Assembly: GCA_021234155.1 (NCBI GenBank) | Contig: JAJEKV010000054.1 | Coordinates: 6,227,370 to 6,291,369, forward strand | DNA length: 64,000 bases | Direction: 5' to 3' | Source of the DNA: Isoetes taiwanensis | Taxonomy: Eukaryota > Streptophyta > Lycopodiopsida > Isoetales > Isoetaceae | Shown: positions 35,291 through 48,120 of the stretch, piece after piece | How the letters are laid out: every line of letters begins with the position of its first letter | Position numbering within the stretch: the first letter of the stretch is position 1 | Position numbers and translations under genes: made by a program | Notes under the pieces: model-generated | Told to the model about the DNA's origin: nothing | Databases searched by the model: none | What the model saw: the letters and a program-made list of their open reading frames with translations, nothing else

Positions 35291-38200
35291 TCAAACAAGG
35301 CCATTGGCCTCGAAGTTATCTACCAACTCATTCAGCTCCAATAACTCCTTGCGCAGTTTCCACCAATCATCTAGATACCGTGCAAGAACTACAGCATCTA
35401 AGTTTAGGAGATCATGTATACTAGATACCATAATTCCATGTTGGTCCCGCAAATAAGAGAACTCCACGCATTCTAAGAAAGCATGTTGTTCGTCTTCCAC
35501 AAGAGCTCTTCTACAACAAGAACAGAGACGAAGTTGTCTCGGAATATCATGAAAGCGACCCACTTCAATTTCCAACTTATGGCTACTAAGTCTTGCTTCC
35601 GATATCAAATTTCTCTTTTTCGGTGCTAAGGCTTGCATTTAAATACCCTGTTCAAAGATATACCAACATTGGATTGATCTCACGTTTGTAGAAGTCCATT
35701 TTCACTCCCTGATTTTTCCCACGGTCTCTCGAGCATGTTATCATGTACTAGGCATCGAATTCAGTTTTCGATTACGGCATATCATGAATGTCAATCCCCA
35801 ATTGCTTGCCCACTCACAAACTTCTGGCGATACCATCACAATGCTCTTGTAACTGAAATTCTACTAGCGCTTGAGATGTTATTCTAGTATCATTTAATTT
35901 CCTCACTCTGCCCAGGTAAGAAAGGGTTAAATAAAGTGATTCTCCTTCAAGAGGAAGGAAGCCAACTTCCGCTAAGAGCATTGCATATGGTGTTTGGGCT
36001 TTGACCCCAATTTGAGAAGGAAACGTTTTTGAACATTCTCAACCTTGTCCCACATTTTCTTTGATAGGCCAGGCCCCCACACTTGGCACCCATAGAGCAA
36101 AACTGGTTGCACCAATGTTTTAAACATCAGCTTCCTCAAACTCCACTTGTCCGCATGGTTATTCCTGCATATGCTTATAATCTTTGTAAAGTGCCCGCAT
36201 GCCACCTGCTATTCTTCTTTCTACCCCTACATTCCATTTGTATCCATCTGTCACCTCAATCCCCAAATACTTGTATGTACGAGTTTGTTCCAAAATCTCT
36301 CCTTCATACATCATATCTAAATTTTCTCTTCTACCTATAACCATCACTTTGGTTTTTCCTTTGTTCACACGCATGCTGTGGATATGCAAAATGACTTCGA
36401 GGCGTTTAATTGTTGTTTGTAAACACGATCTTTGTTTTAGATAGAAGAATAACATCGTCTGCATATAGCAGGAGCTGTATAACATATCCTGCAATTCTAA
36501 CTCCTGCACCTCCTTCCCGTTTTAGCCATGATTCTAGTTCATCAATAAAGAGGCCGAAGAGAGTTGGAGACAATGGACACCCTTGTTTCACCCCTATGTT
36601 GCAGTCTACCTTCTCTGGTCCATTCATGGGAAATGATAACTCAACCAAGACCTTTTCATACAATCTGGCTACACCATTCCTGAATTCCCCAGGGACTTGC
36701 AGTGCCTCCAACCTTTTGCTTAAGCTTCTGCGCGAAACCCTGTCAAAAGCTTTGGCAAAATCAACAAAGCAACAAGATATAACATTACTTGCACCTTTTG
36801 CTCCCCTCGCAATGACTCTAAAGGTCATAAGGTGGTCAATGGTTGAGAAATCCTTTCTAAAACCACAGCGGCCTAATGCCCTTACCTCATGCTCTCCTCG
36901 CCCATTGACTAATTTTCTTTTCAAGTATTGCACCAAAGAGTTTAGCCATGATACTACTGATCATTATAGTGCGGTAGTTTCTCACTGTATTACGGTCACC
37001 TGCTTTGAAGATAGGCACAATGCGATTAACACACCATTGTTCTGGAAACCCATCTTGTAAGGACTGATTAAAGATTTCTGCTATTCTTTTGAACATGTTG
37101 TCCCCTCCCCATTTTGAAGCTCAACCGCTAGGCCATCCGAAGTCTCTTGCTTTCCCATTAGCCATATGCTTAAGGCTTAGCTTTACATTATCAACTTGAA
37201 AAAATATTTTTTATGCTCTCCTCCACTGGTGCCATACCATCTGCATTTGGTACATGATACAATTCCTGTGCATACTCTAGTAGCTCATTCCTGGAAAAGT
37301 TTCCCTTTGGCACTCCTTTACACTTAAAACGTTTCCAGAAATTTTTTGAGTTATGTTGTAGCTCATTAATCATTTGTAGCTGCATATTTGCTTCCCATGC
37401 TTTTTCTTTTTTCCTGGCAAACTTTTTGAAGAGTTTTCTAGCCTCTTGTTGAGTGTGATCGTGATAGCAGAGCTTTCTGTACTGCTTGCATTCAGCATCC
37501 CACCACTTCTGATTTACATGTCCACCACTATACCCATGGCTTTTACCAAAAACCCGTTCGATGACTCATTATAGTGCGCATAAGCACACCGTTTTTTTTT
37601 TTTTCCGTCAGCGATGATTCGGCCAATTCTCTTCTAATTGTGACTCTATCTCTGCAGCATATAGATTAGCCCTCAATGGATTGATCCGTACTCTATCCCC
37701 ATTTTGCTTTTGGTTAGCGTCTTGAATAGCCGCTATATCTAGCACGAACCTCATAAGCATATGGTCTGATTCTAGGCGCTCTTCAATTGCAAATTCCTGT
37801 ACAAAGTTTACCGCTTCTACAGTCCCTATCAGCCAATCTACGACACTCATGCCACAGGTATGCTTATACGTAAAACCAGCGGTGCGTGGGAAGCGATTTG
37901 TGCCATTATAAAGAAATAGATCAAAGGTAGCACACAATTGTTTAAGAAACTCACCCATTTGGTTTCGCTCAAAGTCTGCAGTCTCACGTTCCCATCCAGT
38001 GTCATGCGTTTCAGGTAGCCATAGATCATCTAGTTCCCCACCATGCTTTGATTGCCACTGTCCCACCCTGGCATTGAAATCTCCGGCCAAGAAAATATGT
38101 CCTTTTGTGCGTAGATCTGCAATATCGTTTGCAAGATGTAAAAATGGATCAGTTATGCTGAGTTCATCCCGATCATACACTCCTCCAGACACCAATGGAG

Positions 38201-38483
38201 AGAAATACACCGCAGCTACATAGATTACGCAATCCCTGCCTTTAATCTGGAGCCACATGTATTGCTTATGAGGACAAGTCTTAAACACGCTTACCCTGTT
38301 AACATATTGTGGTCTGATATAGCAAGCCAAGCCGCCAAATCCTCTTCCTCTAGCTTTCTTCTCATTCCATATTGTGTGTAGCTTTATGAAACCTTCAATT
38401 TCATCTAGCATGTGCGCCTCATATTCCCAAGTTTCAAGAAATATAATGACATCTAATTGCAGCGAATTATCTTGAATAGCCAC
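35291..38483 (-). pseudogene. LINE ORF2 (AP endonuclease-RT)
   Basis: The endonuclease spans 38483-37608 (291 codons): LDVIIFLETWEYEAHMLDEI, FGGLACYIRP, HIFLAGDFNARVGQW, VVDWLIGT and ESDHMLMRFVL, all expected catalytic blocks. The frame is lost at a poly(T) run at 37591-37602. The RT follows: FPEQWCVNRIVPIFKAGDRN (37040), GFRKDFSTIDHLMTFRV, CCFVDFAKAFDRVSRRSL, IGVKQGCPLSPTLFGLFIDE and LLLYADDVILLSKT (about 36440), the last being the active site. Thumb-side blocks YKYLGIEVTDGYKWN (36250) and LVQPVLLYGCQVWGPG (36080) come next, and a C-terminal CSCC...H...C cluster lies at 35530-35460. There are about five frame breaks. No gag, integrase or RNase H is present. Confidence 0.9.
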
Positions 38484-38543
38484 CTTCTTCCAGTTTGATA
38501 GCCCGTTTACATTCCATACACCAACTCTGAGGGTCTCGAGTCC

Positions 38544-39211
38544 CTAGTAGCCAATTCTTTCTCTTATAATGACCTTTCCATCTCTGATATAGGCCTTTGT
38601 TCCACTTTCCTTCAATTTTCTTACTTCTGCCACCAAAGAGCGTCTTTCAATCTGCTGCTGCGGAGTAAGGTCATCATCAAGCCATATATCTTTGTCTTTC
38701 AAGACTGCTCTATTGTGAATTACTCTGTTCCGGGCTTGCACATCTCGGAAGCGTACTATAATGGCTCTAGCTTTCCCTTCCTCTTTTTTTCCTATTCTTC
38801 TGCAATTCACAACTCCTGGCTCATGCAGATGCATAACATCACTGAAGAAGCTTTCCACAGCCACGTTTACATTTTCTACTTCCTCACCTAGCCCTGATAT
38901 TTTTATATTTGATTTTCTGTCTGCTCTTGCCGCTTCTTCTTTTGCTCTTTCAGTTAGCATGATAGTTATTTTGCTTTCAATTTTTCTTTTGCAATAGCAT
39001 ACGTATCAAGATGCGGCTCTTCACCATCGTTCTCCTCTTGACTTCTTACGCCCGATTTGCATCCTCCGAGTTTTAATTCTTGGTGAGATGCCGAGGCTCT
39101 TCAATGGCGATCTCGGCTACTGTTTCTTTAATTGGCTCATTTCTGTTCATTGGATTTCGTAGAGTTTTGTTGCTTTCTGTCTCCAGTTGCATTTTCAATT
39201 GGTTTATCTCC
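38544..39211 (-). pseudogene. LINE ORF1 with RRM-like domain
   Basis: RNA-binding ORF1. A frame starts at ATG near 39211 (MEINQLKMQLETESNKTLRN, a possible coiled coil) and hits a stop near 39073; the remainder continues in another frame from MLTERAKEEAARADRKSNIK at 38960 to 38544. The core has NIKISGLGEEVENV, VNCRRIGKKEEGKARAIIVR, LKDKDIWLDDDLTPQQQIER and KAYIRDGKVIIRERIGY. That is the RRM-plus-C-terminal pattern of L1-type ORF1p (Transposase_22-like). Plant L1 elements usually carry the DUF4283/zinc-knuckle ORF1 instead, so this ORF1 type is notable. The same blocks recur in the copies at 24 kb and 50.4 kb. Confidence 0.75.
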
Positions 39212-39425
39212 ATTTTTTAATTCGTTGTTTTTACGATACAAGGCCAGCTACGTAATGCGAAGACTTTCCTGACCTCGAGAATCTTCCCCGGCATTTCTTT
39301 ACGGGTTAAATCCTTCGAGAGACATCATTTGTCCAAGCTTCCCCTTAGCAAAACCCTAACGGCCCTCCAACGTTTTAGGAAACGGCGCAAACCGCTAGCC
39401 GCTCATAAAACCCTAGAGCCGGTGA

Positions 39426-42400
39426 AAGTTTAATTGCTAAAGTGATCTGCAAGAGCATTAAATTTTTTTTTTTTCGAGATTTCGAGATGCTCGATGGTTT
39501 GGTGCATACGGTTCATAGGCTTGGTATCATTTGTACCTGCTACTGCCATTACCAGATGAATGTCATAATTCCTCTCATACTTATGCTTTTGCGTTGCTTC
39601 CTTCATATTCTTCACCATTTGCTCGGCCACAGTAGCCTGCTTAGATTTTTTCACAGAAGCCATTGATAAGTCCTCTACCTTCCAATGAAGACTGTCAAAT
39701 ACTGACGGTTATCAATGTCATCAACATTTGTAGTAATTTGGTTGAATACTTCAAAGATTTCTCTTGAAATCTCTCTTATTCTGCAATCACTTAGTCTTAA
39801 TTTCTATTTCTTCTTTGAAGGTAAAATTTTAGAAGGGCATTTTTCTTCGTTTGCTTCCTTATTTGCAAACAATCTGCATGAAATTTCTCTTCCGTCTTTT
39901 GCATCAAAGGCTCTATTGTTGAATTCGGTTTAGGCAAATCTTTGAACCCATTAACCCCTCCATTTTGCTTGAATTCAAGATTGGACAAACCCGACATACA
40001 TAAATATAGAATGGTACAAATTAAAATTTTCGGCACCATTCAAGCTCATGATTCATCTCAGCCTGTCATTTGACAGGAGAGCACCCCCCAAGTCATCACT
40101 TCGACCACGCATGTCGTGCTTAAAAGACACTGCTTTTAAGCACATGTAAACATCCCGGACGATGGTTTATGCTTTCAATGACGATTTTGCACCCTATTGC
40201 ATAAATCGCATATCAATTTTAAAGCGATCTTAATCGGACCATCATCCTTAACGGATAACATCTGACTTCATTTTAGTATTTAGGTGAAGAAGCTAATACA
40301 TAATTTAGAAACCAAGGACACAAAATCTTCTAGCTCCAATGGCTAAATGGGTTATTGTTAGGGTCGACCAGCAAGCTATGTATAGTGATGCGAGAGTCCT
40401 TAGAACGTTAAACAAGAACACTATTCCTTGGATATGAAGCGAAGGACACATCAAAGTCTTCTTCATTTACCTCTAAATCACAATTTTCATCAGACCAGAA
40501 TAAAAAAATCAATCAGACTCTAAAGCCTAAACTTTCTTTATCTCTCAAATTTATATCTGGTGTCTGATTATTATTCTGTTAACACCATATTGATGACGAT
40601 CAAACCTTTCTGGTTATTGAACTATTAGAAACTGAGTAAGAACAAAGAAGTAAAACCCACATACATGAATATTCTTGAAGTTGTATACATTATACTTCCT
40701 GTGCCATGTATTTTTGTGGTTTACAATAGTACAAATGCCCTTTTGGGATTTTGCAAATTTAATATCCTTGGTGAAATAGTGCAAAACAAAGCATCTTCTA
40801 GTTTTTTCCCTTTACAAATTTCCTCATAAATTTCTTATTTCACCTAGTGCCCTTGCATCTAGTGTTAATGATTCTTTTGGTTCTTGGACAACAAAAGGTC
40901 TTCTTGTACAACACTCTTCGTGGAATACGAAATACTAAAGAGTATTTGATACAAGTAGACTTGTCTGGACATGGACTTTGACCAAGGGCATCGAATATAT
41001 TTTTAAAACTTAAGCCATATATATAAAGTTTCTTTTACATCATACTACAAGGAAGCATCCAATAGGGACATATGAGTTCCACCTAAATGTTCTATCCAAT
41101 AGGGGCATATGAGGTCCACTCAAATGTCCCAAGAGGGTCTTGAACATATGAAGTGCACTAAATGTTCTAAGATGGTCTTGAACACGACCACAGGAAGAGT
41201 AAATAATGAAAAGTGTAAACCTTAGATATATCAAACTTAACCGTATGAACATTTCTCTTTTTTAAGTCTATTAGGGGAATTCATGTCAACTTCAACTCGA
41301 TCTCATACCATGATGCTTTGCCTTCATATCGAAGAAAATGGTATTACTTTGAGTACCTTCAAAATTTAAGATTAAAATTGCAAGTATCGACTTAGACAAT
41401 GCTACTCTCCATTATGTTTTAGAAGTGAATAACATTTAAATAAATCCTTATTAACTATGGGAAAATGCCATTTCAATGCTGAAGTTGTTCATTAGTTAAG
41501 ATTAATCTAAAGGCTTATATTCAAAGCCCCTTTTAGTCACAAATTGCGTAAGATCAAGTGTTACTTTTGGAGAATGATCAATGCCTATTCAGTAATCGAT
41601 GTGGTAGGTGGAGTCATGTATGAACCCAAAACGACTACATGTGCCCCCGAGGTGAATGAAGGCTCTACATGAAACAACCATAGAACACACGCTAACTCCA
41701 AACAAGAAACCAGAAGAAGGAGACACCAAATGGTCAAGGGAAGGACGTCAGACGTGGGTGCACATCTACGCAACACACTCCACCTGGAACACCCACAAAC
41801 CAAAGTAGGGTGAAAAAATGCTAGACCCTAGCAAAAAAAACGAAATTATAGCACTTTTTAGCACTTTTTTTTTTTGTGTTTGTCTCGACCTCGATGACGG
41901 GCGGAAGGGCTCCCCTTTTTTTTTTTTTGAAGGGAGAATGGCATGAAGGCTCGAGGCGGGAGAACCTATTTCAAAGAGCACTGGATTTCTTGAGGCAGCT
42001 CGAGGTAAGATGTAGTCGGTTTCATTTTTGCTATTCTTTCATAATCTGCATCGTTTTGTTGATGAATATGTTCAAGCATCTGGTTCCTGCCCGTTCCTTC
42101 CTATCCTATTTTATTACAGTCGTATAGGCATTGAGGATGTATTAATTGTCATAGCATGGTTGAAGGAAGAACTTGTAAATAGAATGATGCATGGTTTTTC
42201 ACGAGGCCATGATTTTAGGTGAAATTGATGTTATCTACGCATTTTAGGTAAAGTGAACTTATCTCGCACGGAATAGATTCTTTTTGAAAAATCCCGGCAT
42301 TTCTAGAACTAAGCAATGTAAATGTTCTTTGTGTCATCTACAATTTGCATGCTTTAAAACCTATGTTTGGATTAAATTTTGATGCCTCTATTTAACTTGG

Positions 42401-43825
42401 TTATCAATTAAACATCCTTCTTATTTGTGTCTCAGTTTTTGTGCAACCAATTGTTTGTTAATTTGGCAATTTCGGTTGCTACATGTACAACACTAAAGCA
42501 TAACTTGTAGATTGTGAGATGTTCACGTCATGAGACACCAAAACAAAGGGAAGAATGTCGGACACCAAAACAAGCATCTACGCAACACACCAAAGCCAAG
42601 CACCAAAAGAGACAAAGGGGAGTGGGAGGGAACCGACTCTCGAGAGAGGGTTACGGAATTAAAAATGAAGCACACACTCACCCCAAGCCACGGGATCCAT
42701 CAAACCCTAAGAGACCTAGACCATACTTGGACTCTAACCAAGCGGGGTGACTCTCGGGATGCTAGATGGGTGTTAGAGAGTTATAGAGGTGTTGCCCAAT
42801 GCCATTTTTGATGATTTTGCATTGTTGTATAAACTTCATACATCGGGCTTGGCTGGGCAAACCGAGACCGATCAAAGCGATGGGCCATAATTTGCCCTTT
42901 CAGAGAGAGCAAATAATCTTAGCACATTCTTCGACCAATATAAGCATATCGAGACTTGGAAATAGTTTTTTCCTGATAATTATGCATCATATAGGTATCA
43001 TAATATGCTCGTTTTAGGAATTCGCAGGACGGGGGACAGCGTCATATGAAATAGAAATAGACAGTTCAAGAATGAATGTTTTAACAGAGCAATTCCTTCA
43101 TCCGTTTTGAAAGTGCCAGTTATCTACCAATTTCAAAATCACACCTTTGGCACATGCCATGAAGGGCCTTATAAACAGTATTAGCAAATGCACAATGTCC
43201 CATAATTTAGCAAATTGCAATTGATCGAGATGCCAACATTGCCTCGCAGAATGTTGCAGCTTCAATGGCCTCAGCATCTAACATTTGTGCTTACTGAGTA
43301 TATAGGTTTCTATAAGGTTTGAAATATGGTAGATAATGTTAAAATTAAAATTGATGTTTCTACACAAAGTCAAAATGTGCCATAAAATGATAGCAAACCC
43401 AAACCCAAACCAATTTAATCATCAGCAAGATAACTTCAACTAGTATTTGTTCTTTTTGAAGCATTGCAACTGGTTGTGGTTCTAAGAAAGCTTCTGAATT
43501 TCCTTTACACCACTCACAAAAGCAGCAGAAACTATTGCTTGATAAGTCAAACAGTTTCAGGCCATGATAATGTACTTTAGTTATTTAAAATATGTCCAAC
43601 CTTATTTCAGCTGAGTTGTTGCTTGTTTTCGTATCATCAAGTTTTCCAAACCTACAGTTCCACAGTCCGCTGAATCATTCCCACGTATCAAAACCCCTGG
43701 TAATTCTTTATTTTCTGTGTAGCATAGATGCATTTTGGCTCGTCTCCTAGAAATTTTTATCATAAAACTGAAGAACTCTAAACGAACACAAATTGCTTAA
43801 ACAATGACATAACAGATTGGCGTAC
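39426..43825. other. Mostly unassigned region
   Basis: Minus frames 39663-39430 (Lys-rich, KKSKQATVAEQMVKNMKEAT) and 40039-39797 have no recognised domain; they could be upstream parts of the gene interrupted by the LINE, which I cannot show. Imperfect tandem repeats of about 46 bp (CCAATAGGG(A/G)CATATGAG) occur at 41050-41170. An exon-like stretch near 41935-42004 ends FQRALDFLRQLE at a GTAAGA donor. The phrase ATCTACGCAACACAC recurs at 41767 and 42567, pointing to dispersed repeat fragments. Confidence 0.4.
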
Positions 43826-43969
43826 CTCTACGTTCTCATCTCTCCCCGTAATCTTGCGGGCAAGTGCCTTGTCATGTCGGGATGCCACCAAATAATTTTT
43901 CCACAACATTGTTCCCATAGAAGGAAACAACTTTGAGAGCTCCGCTTTATTTTCTGGAAGATGTCCTTT
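43826..43969 (-). other. Putative internal exon, unknown gene
   Basis: A 144-bp minus-strand block is open for 48 codons (KGHLPENKAELSKLFPSMGT, then MLWKNYLVASRHDKALARKI). It is bounded by a pyrimidine/TAG acceptor at 43970 and a GAG|GTACGC donor at 43826, so it is phase 0 at both ends. I do not recognise the protein and found no convincing neighbouring exons. A further open stretch at 43560-43430 is Cys-rich (SFCCFCEWCKGNSEAFLEPQ) but has no clear splice sites. It could be a remnant of a host gene or chance. Confidence 0.35.
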
Positions 43970-45830
43970 CTACACAATTCGGATCACGGGACTGCATTAC
44001 TCCACCAAAAGATACAATATATTCTTGTTAGAGGGCTCCACATTCAGTGGATACAAGCGCACTAGCATAAATATTCAAATTACATGTTTCTAGTTTTTTT
44101 GAAAAAATGGACGTCAAAATTCAATCTTATATTGCAATCAAACAAACTTACGCAGGTGTTCAATACAATCTTTCCTACATGTATCCATACCAAATGAAAC
44201 ATACATGGATCTTTTTGGGAAGAAAGGCTCCACGTGATATTTTATTTTGACAAATTCGACAATCCTTCATGTGCTTTAAAGAACCGAGGCTCATACGGTC
44301 CATCTCGCCATCTGTTGCAAAATCTCTATACGCGGTCGGTTTATAAAAGCCACGTGAAATTTTGCATGCCCTCTTTTAACTTTCTCACATATCACGGGTC
44401 ATTGCACGAGAATACCCATCCATCCCTTCCGCCTCTTGAATCAACAAAACAAAGCAGAGCATTCTATTGATCTATGCATAACTTTGAAAAGCATATAGAA
44501 AAAAAGATGGCGTCATCATAGTATTTAATCGGAGCATTTAAGTAGTATAAAACACGAGGATTTAGAAGGAAACCGCAAGACGACCCTACCACCTTTTAGT
44601 ATTCTCCTATTTCTCGATTAAGTAGATTGCGGAAGTAGAAGCGGGCTAATTAGAGACAACTTCAAGAAACTTTAGCCAAATGCCAAAAGCAAACTCCCTT
44701 TGCAAAATTTAACAAATCTACATCGAAATCTAGATGCACTTCTCTCCTTATCTTCAAGCCAGAATGTGTTTGGTTGAATTCTCAACATATTTTGTTAGTA
44801 ATGTCACATGCACGTGGCGTCGGATCCCTTTATCATAGCCGTCGAGGCTAATTCCAAATTGCAACAAGGGGCATGGGACAATGGAGGCTTACGGTTTACA
44901 TTTTAGCCTATAACTAAAACACGTTTGAAACCGATTCACTCAGCCGTGGAAATGCCTCTTGTGCAGACTGTATGCAATCAACCAAGTCTCCTAACAAAAC
45001 TACGTAAACAAATGGCGCTTCAAAGATACCAGCACACCTTTTGAGACCATTGCTACCCAAGCTTGTAGAACATGTTCCCTTTATTTACTGCCATAAAAGT
45101 CTGCAACCTTCTGCATCGTTCTAGAACCTAGCATGACCTTCCGGAACTATCCCTCACCTTCTACTTCAACTTTGTGTCTAATCTTGACCTCAAAAATTCT
45201 AAAAATGCTTGCATACATTAAGTTGGCCCCGTATCCTCCGTGTTACAACTATATATTAGGGATAAAGTGAAAAATACAACACACCAAATGCATATAGGAT
45301 AAGGTGAAAAACACAACACACCAAATGCATCTATTTCATCGTAATGCACAACACACCAAATGCATCTATTTCATCGTAATGAGTTTTCCAAGTAATGAGA
45401 TGCACCTAATGCACATCTCAATCCGATATTTATACTTTATCCTATTGGGCTGTTCACCACACATGTAACAGCCTGAAAATTCCAGAACATTCACCTCAAG
45501 AAAAAAGTAAACCAACCCCAAAAAAACCAAAAAACAATGGCCCTTCTACATGCTCATGCTCAGTATGGCATCAATTTTCCACCATGTGTTTGATGGGTAA
45601 TTTACTCATTCTAGCTTTGGTTTGTTTTGCCTATCCGATCACAAAAAAGACGAAATAAATGGAGCAAAAAGAAAATTAGATTGAAAAAACGAAATATTTG
45701 ATAGGAGCAAACCACCCTTTTTTTTTTCTTATGGACCTTAGAGAAAGCCTAGTTTACAGCACACGAGCCTCTTCGCTTTACAGAAGCTCGTCCAATAAAT
45801 CGGTGTCACAGCCATTTAATATAATAAAAA
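43970..45830. other. No recognisable gene
   Basis: AT-rich sequence with no domain or exon pattern I can support. It includes the likely 3' UTR of the TPR gene next to 45830 and the short tandem repeat at 45312. Confidence 0.5.
45312..45381. repeat. 35-bp tandem repeat
   Basis: Two exact-looking copies of a 35-bp unit starting CACAACACACCAAATGCATC at 45312 and 45347, preceded by a partial, diverged copy at 45277-45300. Confidence 0.9.
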
Positions 45831-47784
45831 TTACCATCCTCTACAAACACAATGGACTTTTGCCAAAAAGGCCATGTAGTCATTTGATCTAGTAAAAACA
45901 TAGTATCAGCATATGAGCCAACAAGAAAGAACTAATAGTATTTACTTACTTTCTACTGTTAGAAAAAATTGAAACATATGCCTAGACAAATAAACGGACC
46001 AATAAATATACCTTAATGCGTATGAGCTGTTTGCTGCAGACGTAATGAACTCCTTAGATGCCATTTCGTTCTTCTGCAAACAAACAGAAGAGTCTTGAAC
46101 TTCATTATCTGAGCAGTTCTATATACTTGTCTAACTAAAGCATTAGCAATAGAACCTGCGACTCGTAGTACAGTCCTGCATATAGGACTGCATAAAAGTA
46201 ATCATGTCCATTGTCCACTGCAAAGTCGGACAGTAAGTCCTGATTTTCCATGAAAGATTTAGCTTTAGTTCCCATCTTGGCAAACATAGTATGCGAAAAT
46301 ACATTAAACTTACGTTTTCAGGATTCCCACCTGTTTTAAACAGTTCGTGTGTCTTCCTCATTACCAATCTATTGTCAGTGCCCACCTGCAATCCAAATTG
46401 TTCAACTGAGCTTGCAATTAAATAGAGAAGCTAAAGAAGCCTCTCTGAAGTAATGTTCATTGTATCCTTCACATAATTCTCCTAAAGATTATCAAAATGC
46501 AAGATTACAAGTTTTTAAGGCTAATGGGGATCAAAAAGATTCTGAGATGTTGTCAGTTATTACAAGACATTGCAACCAACTAAAGAACTATAGCACATTA
46601 TTTCTCCCACTGTTTAACTCAATTTATATTAACTAGGCCTACAGGCAGGAGCTTTTCTTCTCTCCGAGCATCCGATCATTCTTTATTTTAAAGCATCAAA
46701 CAACTCATGGCCTGGTACATGCGGCATATGAAGGAGGACAATTGCCATTATAAAACTTTTTGTACATAAATATGCATAATCCTTCATCGTCAGAATGGAT
46801 TCTAAAGCATTCTTAAAATAAATTCTTTAAAGGCCAGATACACCATTCTCACCTTTACGAACCGTTCACGTGCTTTTCCAACACCATATAACTGTGCTTC
46901 AGCAAGAAAACACCAAATTGCCTACATGGAACCAGTGAAACCTGATTTTTCATTGCTAAAACTGTTGCATGCCAGATATTCAAAGTTAAACATACTTCCT
47001 CAGTATCATTCGGATTAACTGCAATGTCATCCCGAAATTGAGCAGCAGCTTCTTCAAATCTGAAGGTAAAGGCAATGCTAAATCAAATATTACCTGCACT
47101 CTTCAGATGTAAGAATAGGAGGTCACCTGTTCAGGTAATAAAGACTTAAACCCTTTGCCATAAATCTGCAATGATTTGGAGGAGAAATATAAGACCTAAA
47201 AATGACGTTATGCAATTTTTTTTTTCCATGGTGGAGATGAAACTCAAATCATACATGGCTTTTGAGGGATCCAGCTCTAAGGCTTTATCAAATTCAACCA
47301 ATGATTCTTCCACTTTGCTCTGCATGGAATTAGAAGCCACATTCGGGAAGACGGAAGGACAATTTAAGATCGTTTAACAATTGAGGACATTAAATGAGAA
47401 GAAGAGGAAAAACCATACCTCAATGAAGAGCTGCATTCCACGTCTAATGGCCTGGACAGCCGCCTGTTTATTAACAGCCATAGCTGCCATAGCTGCTGTC
47501 AAAGCAGTAGCACCAGCAGCGACCAAGAGACTAATGCCTTGAACTGCACCTCCTATTAAAAGGATATGTTTTCTCTTTCTCTTTAGCTTCATCATACCTG
47601 GGGGCCCAAGGAACGGAACTTTCCCATCCTTAATACGATAGTGCAGAATTGATGGTGCTCCATGTCCGTATGCTGTAGCGGCCATCTTCTTACGACCAAT
47701 AGTGGACCACTTAATACTCACTTGAGCATGGGTTAAAAGCTCTTGGTTTTGATATATATTCCTTAACGTCCTTGGCCTCAGCAT
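45831..47784 (-). CDS. Membrane-anchored TPR-like protein, nine exons
   Basis: Plant TPR-superfamily protein, possibly chloroplast-associated. Exons (minus): 47784-47419, 47319-47255, 47165-47127, 47059-46996, 46921-46853, 46385-46314, 46239-46156, 46073-46012 and 45888-45831. They splice GT-AG into one open frame of 292 aa from ATG 47784, or 259 aa from ATG 47685 (MAATAYGHGAPSILHYRIKD). A hydrophobic Gly/Ala-rich helix after a KLKRKRK patch (residues about 45-75 of the shorter form) looks like a membrane anchor. Then TPR-type helices: ESLVEFDKALELDPS, GLSLYYLNRFEEAAAQFRDD, IAVNPNDTEEAIWCFLAEAQ, DYFYAVLYAGLYYESQ and the C-terminal SNDYMAFLAKVHCVCRGW. The order matches an Arabidopsis TPR-like protein I recall as At1g78915. 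Exon 3 encodes FMAKG where relatives have LWQRG; a one-base homopolymer difference or an alternative splice could explain this. Biochemical role unknown. Confidence 0.88.
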
Positions 47785-47879
47785 TTAGCTCTAGGGTTTA
47801 ATCTCAGCCGTTGATCTCTAGATGTTATGTCCAGTAACATTATGTGGCCCAATCGGTTATGACCATAACAAAATGTTAT

Positions 47880-48120
47880 GGCCATAACATTTCCTCTGAT
47901 GCCTGCTGCCGCTGGTGCTCCGCCATAGCCAAGCAAATCCGTCGCCATAGCCGGGCAGCGCTGTAAGTCCGTCGCCAGTTCTAACAGTTCTACAGCACCA
48001 CAGCATCCGTCTACAGTTCTACAGTCGCCATAGCTGTAAATCCGTCGCCATAAATTCGTTGCCATAGCTGTAAATCTGTCGCTGTAAATCCGTCGCCATA
48101 GCTGTGTTTCTTTGGCATCT
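47880..48120. repeat. Degenerate TCGCCATAGC-type repeat array
   Basis: The phrase (C/T)CGTCGCCATAGC recurs at about 47938, 47968 (partial), 48024, 48045, 48060 (TTGCCATAGC) and 48093, often joined by TGTAAAT. Spacing is 17-30 bases and irregular. It lies 100-330 bases upstream of the TPR start codon, in its promoter. The minus frame 48179-47778 crossing it is a repetitive by-product. Confidence 0.65.

Larger units (their letters stand above)
35180..39425 (-). mobile_element. Non-LTR retrotransposon (LINE), nearly full length
   Basis: A minus-strand element with 5' UTR (39425-39212), ORF1 (39211-38544), ORF2 (38483-35291) and a short-repeat 3' tail. The tail is TTTACA-type repeats plus an A run at 35180-35212 on the minus strand, not a long poly(A). 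It has an AP endonuclease and an RT without a clear RNase H. The tail type and motif spacing set it apart from the L1-like LINE at 3.5 kb; I would place it nearer the CR1/Jockey/RTE-like side but cannot assign a clade by eye. It sits directly against the Cys-rich gene fragment. Confidence 0.8.

Noticed and set aside
36410-37060. Plus-strand 216-codon ORF
   Set aside because: Antisense shadow of the LINE reverse transcriptase, which has the recognisable motifs on the minus strand.
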